Source: Hamiltosporidium magnivora (taxonomy: Eukaryota; Microsporidia; Dubosqiidae). Taken from it: DNA of 34,133 nt. Of this stretch, positions 1 through 11,700 are shown in pieces; within the stretch, counting starts at the first letter, position 1, and every line of letters begins with the position of its first letter. The position numbers and the translations under genes were made by a program. The notes below the pieces were generated by a model. That model did not search any database. It was given only the letters and a program-made list of their open reading frames with translations, and had not been told where the DNA came from. Location: contig PITI01000021.1 of the NCBI GenBank assembly GCA_004325065.1, forward strand, positions 1 to 34,133, read 5' to 3'.

Positions 1-487
1 ATTTTTTCAAAAGAAAAAAAATTTCTTTGATTGCGCGAATCTTGGAACAGCACTCTTTAAACCTAACATTCTAAGAGCCTCTAAGTTAAAACAATTAAAA
101 AAATTCTAAGAAATACCTTATAAATCAAATAGAAAATAAATAGAACGATTTTTATACAGAAAACCATAATAATGGTGAGAATTTTGACAGCAATGTGTTA
201 TAGGTTCTAAAAGATGATTGATTAAAATACATATTTATTGCTATTTCATTAAAAGCGACATATATTAGTTATTAAAAATATACTTTTGAGAAGTGATTAT
301 GAGCCAAAATAAGAAAAAAGTAAGTAATAAAAATTGTAATAATTTAGAACCATAAGAATAATATAAATCAAATAAAATATTCTAATAAAAATGAAAAGAG
401 ATGCAAAATATAATACACAATATATTTCACTTTTATTTCAAGTTATCATTCCTTAAAAAAGCATTATTTTTTTATTTTACAGACTAA

Positions 488-995
488 CAATTTCGAGTCG
501 AGTTAGGTTTTTCAGAAAACCGAAAAATGGTGCTAAAATCCATATGTAATTCGCCCCGAAAAGTAAACAAAGCTTTAAAATTTGGTTTAAGCGTTAAAAA
601 TTGCAGGACAAACCATGAAAGCTCTGCTAATGCTCAAAAAATAATCTGGGATATTATGATTCACGTTTATATCTTATTCAAGAAAAATCTTAAAATCCTG
701 AGCAAAACAATATAACAATCCAAAGCTTGAAAATAAAAAATGCAATCCCAATGTTATATATTCGCTAAACTATTTTTACATACCGATATCCTTTATAGAT
801 AAACTTAAGAAAATTGTTGGAATAAATCTAAAAATTTTAAGGCACGATACCATGAATTATGCAACAGCTAACTTATATTCGAATGCAAACTTATGTAATA
901 GATTCCTTCGCAATCTCTGCAACACTCTATTTTCGTTAAAATCAATGAATGCACCTCGCAATATCATACAAGGTGTCGATGATTGCAAGGACTAA
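488..995 (+). pseudogene. Non-LTR (LINE) reverse-transcriptase C-terminal remnant, frameshifted
   Basis: Two overlapping plus-strand frames read as successive parts of a LINE reverse transcriptase. Frame one, open 488-715, contains RKVNKALKFGLSVKN and AQKIIWDIMI, matching the post-palm pattern (R.KVNKAL..L...KN...N......K..IWD.VI.P..LYG). A frameshift then leads to a second frame open for 97 codons (702-995) with FIDKLKKIVGINLKILRHDT, NYATANLY and LRNLCNTLFSLK. This matches the thumb/connector region (KLQK.V...LR...G..... T....L.REL......A...R...K). No catalytic FADD box or endonuclease is present. Such elements are known from microsporidia. The similarity is judged by eye; the frameshift and missing parts mark it as dead. 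Confidence 0.5.
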
Positions 996-3353
996 TATTA
1001 TAACATATTAAGCTGAAATCATTTTTTATTGTGAGAGGCGTAGAATAATGTTCAGTGAAAAACGGCAAAGAATCTACTTTAACTTCATCTAAGATACGAT
1101 GAGTTCTTTTCCGCCGGTAACAAGCCCGGATAAATGAGGAGTGTTGACCCTATGACAACACTCGCATTTCACAAAAACATATTGTTACGAAATTAAAACG
1201 CAATAATATAAATTAAAAAATCGATAAAAAGACCAGGGCTCTTTAAGAGCTGTAGCTCAAAATAGTAGTAGTAGAGTGTCTACCCAAGTTGTGTTATAGT
1301 AAATATATTTACCACGAATAAATTGATGTGAAAAATGAGACAAACCCGGCTTTTAAGAGCACTAGCCAACAAAATGCTAACATCAACTTTTAATAGTAAA
1401 AAATTTCTAATTCATTATGTATAAAAATCTCGATTGCAGAAAGCAACTCGAAATTTTAAACTGTCTAGATAATTCTAGAGTAGATGTTTGCATGCAATAT
1501 CTTAAAGAGAGAATTTTTGGTAAATAGCAAATATTAAAACTTGTTTTGTTCTATGTGAATCGGAGACAGAGAAGGTACAAAAAACACAATGTTTTATTAC
1601 TATAGAGAAACATAACTATATTTATTTGCCACAATAAGTAAATAATACCTACAAAAAAAATATTTCTGATTGTTAATTTTATAACCATAATGTTTAAAAC
1701 TCTTAATCAAGAAACTTGCAAATAGGTTAAAATTATGGTTATGGATTTTAAAGCATAAATATTTCATTTCATGCGGCATGCTTTTTCATTGTATTAGGAA
1801 ATCAAATCCGAGAGTAAAGTATATCAAGGTAAACATACAACCTATTTCCCAATGTTTATTTTATAGCGCAATGAGCGAAAAACGTTCCAAAAGAGTAAAA
1901 AGATAAAATTATGGCAAAGAACATATCTATTTGAAAAATTTAGGAAAAGAGCTTCCAAGCAAGTATTTATTTTATTTTTTCTATCCAAGGACAGCTAGAA
2001 TAGATTAAAATGCAATTAGTTCCCAAAGTTTTAAACGGTACATGTAGTATTTTAAAAATAATAGAGCCTGAAAAGAGTAAATATTTGCTTGAATACTCGA
2101 AAACATAAAATCGTGTCAAGTTAAAATATATATACTACAGTAATAATAATTAGTAAGACGAAGAAAGAAGAATTTTATATAGATATCGCTACTGTATTTC
2201 ATAAGCGGCTTCATTGATCACAAATTTCAAGCCCAACGAAGAATTCATAAACAGATGATTATATAGAAACATTTTAATTTAACAATCTTTCTTTCTTAAT
2301 GAAAGAAATAAATATTTGTAGGAGATACTTTAATTCTTCCATACGAGACTATACTTTTAAGCTAATTCATAACCCAAAGTTTATGTATGTAGAAAACAAA
2401 ACAATATTTTGGTGAGTGAAGATATTAATACCATAAGGACGTGTTAGGTTTAGATACTAGAAATTATTAGGATATCTTATCATGTTTTACTCGAGGCTTA
2501 ATAAAAACGTTAAAGATATGTTTAAAAAAGGCAAACCATTCATTCATCTAGATATATTTATGCAAATATTTTGCGGTAATTTATCTTAAGATAGCTAAGA
2601 AGCTTTTTCATATATGCTGTTTGATCAGAGCTGGCTAATCACATTGAAAATTAATTAACTACAAGCTATTTTTATCGGATATAATATGGATAAAACATAA
2701 TACGTGAATACTCAACCGATGTTGATAAAACGACAAAAACCAAGACGATTATAGTATGAGACAAACTTGTGCTACATTGGTCTAGATTGTATAATTTATA
2801 ATATATGGACTCTAGATATATGGTAATTCTAGAGATAATGAAAGAAAATATTCCATATGGCTCAGGACAGACGTCTATGGCTATATTTTTACAGTTTTTG
2901 CTTAAATGAGCATAAATATTTTATTAGGATATATAATATAGATGAGAATTTGATTATAAACATAACAGATTGTTAAGACCGTAGAGGATAAGAAGTAAGT
3001 GATAGTTTTACTCATTTTTCCTATAAAAATACAAAACAGCCCCTCAAGCCAGTTTTTTAAAGATTAAAATATTTACATGAGCAGCTAATTATGCTAGAAT
3101 TGTTAATCGTTCTTAAAGTACAAAACCTTTAACAACTTTACTCTTAATAAAAACTTTAAACATAAATATAACATGCCGAAAAGAGTAAATCCAGAACGGG
3201 TATTGATTTTGTGAGATAAGTACATCGAGTTCTTGCCTAAGAATAACTACTTTGTTGTTTATTAATATGAATACACCAATACCTTGTGATTTTAGGCATT
3301 TTATCTATGTCATTACGCTATTTAGATTAATACAAGACTTTTAACACTTATAA
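996..3353. other. Gene-free spacer with a small hairpin and a degenerate direct repeat
   Basis: No intact reading frame of convincing length. A GC-richer patch at about 1030-1170 contains a perfect 8-bp inverted repeat, GAGTGTTG/CAACACTC, with a 9-nt loop (1139-1163). It may be the 3' part of the LINE remnant just upstream. About 33 bp at 1231 recurs in degenerate form at 1341; both contain GGCT.TTTAAGAGC. Short open runs, such as about 37 codons ending near 1635, are unassigned. Confidence 0.5.
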
Positions 3354-3515
3354 ACTATAATTGCTTCGCCGGGCTTGGTCTATATTTTCGAATTAAAAAA
3401 TATAAGAAGTAAAAGATTTGCTTATGTACGTGCTCTGACATTAGTTGCATTGGGGGAATCACTCATAGAATATTTAAATATTATTTTAAGGAAAAGCAAA
3501 TCGTATTTGAAATAA
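3354..3515 (+). pseudogene. Broken coding stretch, possibly a Prp38-like remnant
   Basis: Fifty-three open codons without a suitable start, with coding-like residues: SPGLVYIFELKN, SKRFAYVRALTLVALGES and LIEYLNIILRKSK. The block resembles Prp38-domain splicing factors, where a P..e.i...i.N segment precedes (K/A)YVRALGA.Y.RL.G...(I/D)..YL. The same frame, interrupted by two stops, continues upstream from about 3268 with P..C.F..FIYVITLFRLIQ. No start, no complete domain, so at best a dead fragment. The similarity rests on few residues and needs a gap of 3-4 positions. Confidence 0.25.
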
Positions 3516-3858
3516 TTTAGGTACCAATCGAAATAGAAAAAAAATTATTTCCAAGGTAACTCAACAAAACCAACAGATCCAGATATGAGTCCGAAAAAAG
3601 AAAAGAATAGAGTTATAACAAACATTTAGGTTTCAAATAGCATGTAAAAGGCTATGGAAAAAACTGAGAAGAAAGGTGCCTCTGCTTTGTTCGGATATAA
3701 GTATATAGTATGCTTATGCAAAATAAAAATGTTTGGAAACCTTGAAATAAATTTCAAATATAGTTACATACATCGAAGAACTAATTAAAAAGAAGAAATA
3801 CATAAAAAACAAAAACCGTTGGCAAAATGTAAAAACTAACTCTTTTTACTTAGTTCAT
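3516..3858. other. Short spacer with an unassigned 45-codon frame
   Basis: A frame from an ATG near 3653 reads MEKTEKKGASALFGYKY and continues to 45 codons. I recognise no family. It may be a chance frame or another remnant. Confidence 0.3.
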
Positions 3859-3963
3859 CTATTTCCTCTTTACCATTCGGTTTCGCGGATGAACAAAAAG
3901 AATTCTTCTATTTGTTTCGTTTATTCTGTTGTAACTCGAAATTTTAAAGTATGGCAATTGAAT
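3859..3963 (-). pseudogene. Coding repeat, copy 1 (SYNR..ETN..I.FVH.RNR motif)
   Basis: Minus-strand translation contains SSYNRINETNRRI followed by LFVHPRNRMVKRK, then a stop. It is homologous in DNA and protein to the copy at 20841-21056 (PSYNRLKETNGKL, SFVHARNRKIK). The two are diverged but collinear over about 100 bp. Conservation of the protein sense between two damaged copies indicates an old multicopy coding element, probably a transposon. I do not recognise the family. Confidence 0.55.
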
Positions 3964-5497
3964 CTAAAAAAAGTATTATACGAAGTGCTAATTTATTTCA
4001 TGACTTATATGACTATATATAAAGTAAATCTCGCTATAAATATAGTTATTTAATGCTGTAAGATTAAATTGATGAAAAAGAGTCTTAAAAATACTTTCGA
4101 GTAAAAAAAGCTAGATACATAGAAAAACTTATCAGGTGCTGAGTAAATTTCGAATCATATTCAGCTTTTATCAATATTAATTTGACGATTTAGCAAATAT
4201 AATGTTATATTTACCAGCCAAAAATTTGAAAACATGTTACATATTCAATTTTGCGTAAAAATCTATTTCATTCGTTATTAAACTAGATTAAATGCATTTA
4301 TTTAATTATAAGAATGAAAGATACTTTTTTATAATGTTTTTAATAAAAGCATAGCCTTCTTTGAGGTATTTATCCGACACTATGACTCAGTAAAAACATA
4401 TTCTAAATTTTTCTTTCTCGACTTGGATATAGCCAAGAAAGATAATATCTAGTTGTAAATACTACATATGAAGCATTACGGTTCTTCATTATCACGATCA
4501 ATTGATTTTTTAAAACGTAATAAAAATTATGTTTTTTTATGCTAGATCTCGGAATTTATTAGGAAAATATCAGAAAAACAATCATATAATTTTACATTGT
4601 TGCAGTTTTTATTTTAATAACATTATAAATTTTATATAATTTTATGTATATAAAATTTAAATTTACGCGTCTTATGAAAATTATTTTGCCACTTTGGATT
4701 CTGAAGAAGGGTTGCATTTGAACACACATTTAACTAAAACATTTTATTATTTTTGTGCAAAAAATATTTGCGTATATTTTACTTTAACATCCAATGAAGC
4801 TTTAGGTTTTTGCCTTTATATTCGGTTCTTAAGTTCTTTTTTTTAAAAACATTTCTACCTTTTATGAATTTAATATTTTATTTTATAATTATATTTTAAG
4901 CTCCTAATTGTTGTGGCGAATTATTGTTCCGAAATTTTTTTTCTTTTTTATTTCGAAAGCATTGGAGCTTATCTAGGTAGTACAGATTGCTCTTCAGATG
5001 AATTTCTAAGGTTTTAATTTTTTATATCGCGTAAGAGATGATGAATCTTTTTAATTAGACGAGATTTGTGTAATATATTGTTATACAAGCCTTTCCCGTA
5101 TTATTCGCTTTTATTGCTGTAAACCTTAAGATTTTCACAAATACTAATTCCTGGTAAAATTTATTTGATGACCATATTATAAAATTGTAAAATGTCGTAT
5201 GAAAATCTTCTTGTGTATTTAGAATCTTTTTTTAATTATTTCATACTTTTTTTTCTACAAATGTATTAATAGATTGCTATTTCTTTAATTATTCAAAGAG
5301 AAAATATTTCTAAATATTTTCATATGTGTTATAAGCAATCACGATCGTAAACTACGATTTTTTGTAACAAAACTATATTGTTAAAAGTAAGAATGCTGCT
5401 ATGTTTTATTTTATTCCAATTTTAGTAGTAATTTTTTTTTTAATTTTCAGCATTGTACTATCATTTATTTAGCTCGGAGCTATTTCAAAAATAATGA
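3964..5497. other. Gene-free AT-rich spacer
   Basis: Contains no intact gene. A 40-odd-codon open run ending near 5015 (IGAYLGSTDCSSDEF at its end) is unassigned. Sequence at 5440-5451 (long T run, then TTTTCAG) looks like a 3' splice site but has no partner I can support. Confidence 0.5.
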
Positions 5498-5704
5498 GTT
5501 ATTTATGGACACAGCCAACCTGAAATCTGTATTTGTCTACTGATTCTACCAGAAGAAAAGGGACTTGGTTTTAAATTAGAATTTTTGTAGGAAATACAAG
5601 AAAGGTCGGCATACCTTTTAGCCGCTGGGTGCATTGACTTTAGAAAAGGCTCTAAAGACCAAGAACTTTGTGATTTTATTCCAACTTTGAAAATGGTGAG
5701 ATAA
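5498..5704 (+). pseudogene. Unassigned coding remnant with one in-frame stop
   Basis: A GC-richer patch reads on the plus strand as about 68 codons with a single TAG at 5588-5590. The parts read YGHSQPEICICLLILPEEK, GLGFKLEFL, then after the stop ERSAYLLAAGCIDFRK, GSKDQELCDF and IPTLKMVR before TAA. Composition and base content are unlike the surrounding desert, arguing for real coding ancestry. I cannot name the family. The antisense 68-codon frame here (5503-5709) is in the same codon phase and is its shadow. Confidence 0.4.
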
Positions 5705-8700
5705 TTCATAGTAATTCATTTTTTTGATAAAATCTGAAAAGTTTCATCAGATGTTCAAAGAAATAAAAATGTAGCTCAACGATACTGTTATAGAAAAATA
5801 TAGTCAAAAATTACAGGAATGCAATAAAAGTCCACTAACCACATAATTTAACAACAAACATAAATTTTTATTTTGATACTACCTGGTTATATAAAAAAAC
5901 CTCATAAATGAAATACAAAAAAATTTCAGATTGTAATTAACAGATAAAAACTTAAAGTTGTTTATGATGATTTTTACTATTGAATTAGATCTATAGTCTA
6001 AAGAAATATTGGTAAAATTCACCAACATCAATCTAATCAACAATTCATTATTTTTTAATTTTATTTTCGTTTTTATAATACAATGATAAAACATGTGATA
6101 AATAGTTTATCCACGGTTTAAAGACCAAATGAATTTTCTTTAAATTAGAAATTCATACTAAAAATTATTTATAATTAATTACATTTTTTCGATATTGCAT
6201 TTATATTTTATTTAGATTATACCTAAAAAACTATCTATTCCACAGAAACCGTGGCGGGTGGAGAGTTGCTCTGATGGTTGAATCTGTGAAACCTTTTAGT
6301 TAAGACAAACATTCGGGTATAATTTCACAGCAAAAATGACGCTAAATATTCAAAACTAAAAAGCAACAATATAAAGTTTAAATGTAAAACGTAAAATAAA
6401 ACCATCATGATATAATCTTATCAGAGAATATAATAAATATAGTTTAATAATGCAATTGATTAAAACGACAAAATTTTATACAAAATTTATAATATCTTAT
6501 GAAATATATCGGAATTCTGACTTTAAGAAGCTAGCCAATAATTTCTCGTATTTTTTTCTCATAATAATTCTATATATAGGTAATAAGTACAAAATTAAAA
6601 GTACAAACGAATCAAGATTTTCTTACAAGAAAAATATACCGTTCAAATAAATGTAGATTTATTTTTGGCGAAAAAATAGTTTAAAGTCAAAATATTTTTT
6701 TCGTTGAATCATGTTTATTTCATGATTAATAGCAATAAAATATGTTTTTCCACATATAGTATATATCATAAATTGTTTATATTGAAAATCTACTTTATTC
6801 AAATTTCATATATTTATATAACTTTAGCAACGTTTTAATGAAAGGTAATTCGTTTATTAGCAGCTGAAAAAACTAACATTCATTTGATTTATACTTGTTT
6901 TGTTGCTTTATAGACGTAATAGAAAAATTAATCTAACCGATTGGTTTTGGTGTGGAAGTTTAAAACGTTTTTATTGAATACTGAGGTTTCGCTTGAAATT
7001 GTTCGAAAGGTTTGGTATGGTTTTACATATATAAAATTACACAACTTTATCTAAAGAAGAACAATTTGATTTCCTTGTTTTTGTATTTCATTTCATTTGC
7101 GTTATGACGCCACTACGAACTAATAATTTTATGAAAAAATCTTGTATGATAGTTTAGATTGTAGAAATAGTGCGCTCTCGAAATTTTTTAAGATATGAGT
7201 TTAATCTATTATATTTCTATAATAATTACAAAATAATTTACAGAAATTTAATCTGATTTTTCTTTGTTGAAGCAATATATCACATATGACATAGGTTTCT
7301 ATAAAAATGCTTCGCTTATGTTTTAAATACACTATATTCCTTGCCTATGTAAAATCCAACGATTTTATACGAATAATATAGCATGTCTTACAATATTAAA
7401 TCAATTTTTTAAAAAGTATATACAAGGCAATCGAAATGATTACCAGTTTTTATACATAAATTGCATTTTCCTTGATTTTTATTGCAGAAAAAGATATATT
7501 GGGATTAATAAAATACATAGAATTTATGTTTTATGGATGTTAACCATATATCAGTTTACACAGAATTTACCGCTTCGAATTGGGTAGTTTTTGCTAATTT
7601 TAGACCATACGTTTGCGACTATGATAAATATTCGGGTTAGCTTAGAGCTTTTTTGTAACAACTTTTTTTTATTAACAATAAATCTGTACATCTAGCACTC
7701 TTTAATACTTATATCTATGTCAAAGATAAAAACAAATTAAAATTGAAACTTACATACAGTAATAAGCTAATAATGGAAAATTTTAAAAGAATGTATTACC
7801 GATAAAAATATTTTACATCCAGTCAAACAAAAATTAAATTTCCTGGTAAAATCATATTAAAATAGCAAAAATTGGAATAAGATCTATTGAGAAAGATTGC
7901 TTGTGTTTGTAATAAAAAAATCTACACGCCAAAAAGATCGGTTATGAATTGTCATAATCTTTTACGAAATCTCAAAATATTATTTTCGGTTCATGCCAAA
8001 TAGCAAATTAAACGTTCCTACAGATTGGATTTTAGTTTTTTAGTTAAAACTAAATATATTTTCTATATATTTTCGTTAAAAAAACATCTAAAACAAACAC
8101 ATATAACCAAAATAGGCAGTAAAAGTCGAACTTTTGAGCTCAACGTTATTGTTTTACCACCTAGAGTTGTCAAAATAATTCAGCCCAATTATTAGTACTT
8201 AATTTTACAATATAAAAAAGCCAGGCTATATATAACAATAACAACTTAGGCTTGCCGAAATATAATTGTATAATTTTAATAAACGATTTTTTTCATAATA
8301 CAGTATAAAAGACTTCTTTCCTTGCCTTTAGCAGCAAATACAGTCTTAAACAATGCTCTCTTTGTTTAAAGCGAAAAATGTTTATTTTTCATGCTGGTAT
8401 TACTATTCTATATTCTTTTTATTAATTTATTTCCAAAGAAATGATTAGATATGTTTAGAAAACTAATTTTAAAATCAATTATATATATGTTTTGATATAT
8501 CATGAGTGTTTAAAATATCATGCTTTCGACAATATTGCATGAAATCATAGTCACTTTTTCGTGGCTATGCAACCAAATTTTATTTCGTAATGAAACAACA
8601 ATGAATTATATTTGGCGCAATAAAAAAATTTAAAATACAATTATACTGCAAGTTTTAGACTTCATTGTATATAAACCCAAAAAATCTTATTCGAAAAAAA

Positions 8701-11700
8701 TTTTAATATATTTATTAGATCTGCAAAGTATTTTATATAAATTTGTTTTGCGATATCTTTTACTAGATTATTTTTTAATTTTTAATATATGTTTTATAGG
8801 TTTTGGCTTTTTTACTAAATTATAAAACGCGAAGATTTTTTATATGTATGATGTGATTTTAGCAAAAAAAACAATTGGTTTGGATTAGATTATCTAAACT
8901 AAAACATTTGAGACTGGCCTGAAAAATACATAATTGCAACTCGTATAGAAGTATGTTACCAAGTCTTCACATAAATTACATATGCAAAATATGTATAGAA
9001 AATCAAAGAAAATATGTTTCAAGATCAAGAACTGCATACAAAACGAAAAAAAATGGAACATCGGCAATCAACAAAAGTCAAAAACATTATGATCTCAAGG
9101 TAAATATCTTAAAAAAGTGACACTTATTTGTTTCAATGAATTTTTAGTCAAAGAATGTGGAAAATTAAACATAAAAAATAACTATATTTGTTAAGTGTGT
9201 ATTGAATTTCTATGCGCTTTTTATATCGAATTTTAAGATGAAATGGAGTTGCTGCTAATTATTCTAAAAAAAAAATATTTTATACCTAATATTTCTTAAC
9301 GGCTTATAAAATATTTAGCAAAATAGATAGTTTTTTCTGGTTTATATCGTCTATTCAATATTCAAAGATGCTTATATAAAGGTTGATAATTTGAAAATCG
9401 AAGCATTTGGAATTATTATTTGCTCTGTAGTGTATATTTATCAGTGGTTTACAAAGTTCTAATATGCGCAGATATATTAACTTCCATATAAACTGTACAT
9501 ATAACTATAAAATTGATATTGTAACATATATGGAAATTTTATAATAAAAGCAAAGATATACTCGTAGCTAATGCCAAAAACGACGAATTTAGAAATTCAG
9601 CAAATTTAAAATATCACAATGTCTCAAAATTCATTAATTTTGTCGTAAAATTTCGAAAAATATTTTGAATGCACGTTTTAGGGTCGCAAGATTTTTAAAA
9701 TAAGCGCAATTACAAATATTTTAGGAAAAGAATGTTATATTCATTGTAACTATGGTATAAAATATATATGTAATGCCCAAATAGAAACAATCATAAGAGA
9801 TTTAAATGCTAAGCCATTTTTTTATCTATTTTACAATTAAGAGTTTGAAAAATAATATGAAACAAAGTGAAATTTTTTAAATTACTTTATTGAAGAATGT
9901 TTTAATGTGTTACTTTGCTTCTTAGTGCGATTTAAACTTAATTTATCTGATATAAGTTTTCCCAAATAATGTCAACTTTGAAAAACGATCTAAGTCTATT
10001 AAGGAAATTGCTTTTTTATAGCTTAACTCATCAATTTAAAAACTTTTAAAATATTTAAATAATATTCTTGAAAAATTTTAGAGTTATACGTTTAGAATAG
10101 AAGTTAAGGTGATAGATTCTATCGTATGCAATAATGTTTTAATAGAAATGCATGAGTCTCATTGTTTAATTAGTTATGTTATTGCTTATTTTGGATGTTA
10201 CTATCATTCTTTCTTATTGTGAACACCTTATATCTTGATGAAGACCTAAAGCTAACTATTTATGTCGATGTGCCTTAGTAAATAGAATAAATCAGCAGAA
10301 ATGTCATCAAGAATCTCATTTCTAAAATAACGAAATTTTGTATGGCAGTTGCTTAGAATTATAAATAATACCACATCAAATTATACTATATATGAAAAAT
10401 AGTCAGAGGTCCCTATACTCGTCGTATTATATCTATCAAATAATCTCTTTCGAAAAATTTAATACTACCTTTCTTAAATTTTGATTTGTCTCTAGAAACA
10501 GAATAGAATCTTTGAAACTGCTTAATATTAAATATTTAAAAAGATCGAATTTGAAAATAAGTAATTCAACACGTATACGTATAGAAATATGCCAAAAGAT
10601 ACAACTTTCACATTATTCAATCTAAAAAGCCATTCGTTTTGGTATGTTTGTTAAAGAGTTTATTTTCAATGCATAGACTTAAATATGATTTCAAAACGAA
10701 TAATTAAAATCTCACAATCTTAACTAATTTCGCATTATACTATCAATGAATTAGAATACTGCACCATTCTATATAAAATAAAACATGTATATATTGTTTT
10801 ACCGGAATGCTGGTCTATCAATTTAATAACAAATTAAAAAAATATAATATGTTTTTGGTCGATGTATTTTGTATTTAAACTGGTAAAAATATTTCGAAAA
10901 ACAAGAGCAAAACATTTCTTATTTACACCCAAGTGTTTGATATTTAATTTCTTCAATCTATTGAAAATATATTTTATGGAAAAATATGAAAGAATAAACG
11001 CTAACTTGGATGCCATAATCATTAGTATTTGCTAAGTCTAAAGAGCTATAAATAGTAATTGTCATTTGTAACCAAAAATTAATATGAACAAAATATACAA
11101 AATTCATTTTTCATTTTCTTATGGATTTTCTCTCATTTATAAATGCTCAAATTTGTCTTAGGCAAGTATGAGATAAACAATTATTTCTTTCTTACACATT
11201 TAAGCAATACTTGAAGCATTATTTTAAAATCTAAATATGTTTTTGTTTATAGATATACATTTTTGCTAAAACCACAGAAAGTTCAAACAATTTATATTAA
11301 AAGTATTGATTAAAATAAATGTGAATGGTTTTACAATATGTTTTTATTGTATCAAAAGCAGTTTAGTTATTTTCGGTTTTATATATGAATTTACTTTTTA
11401 GTCGCCTTAAGTTCGCAGCCACGTTTTTTATCTCATCTACCAATAGTATAAAATTTAAAGACATATATAACAAATCATTAATAAAATAAAATTTGTTGAA
11501 ACGATGGCATCTGAAAAGTTTTTCGTAGCATATGACTATGGATGAAAAAATTATCTTTAAACTGAATATAATTTTCAAAGCATTTGGTACAAGTATTTTT
11601 TGCCCGTCTTGATTAGTTATGAAATTTCGAATATTTACCAGGCCTTACGGTAAAAATGTCTTATATCTTAAAAAATCTAAATATCTATTTACACAAAGAG

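Noticed and set aside
6240..6330. Possible tRNA or small RNA in a GC-richer patch with a GGTTGAATC stretch
   Set aside because: No acceptor stem or correct A-box to B-box spacing; only an isolated 8-bp inverted repeat.
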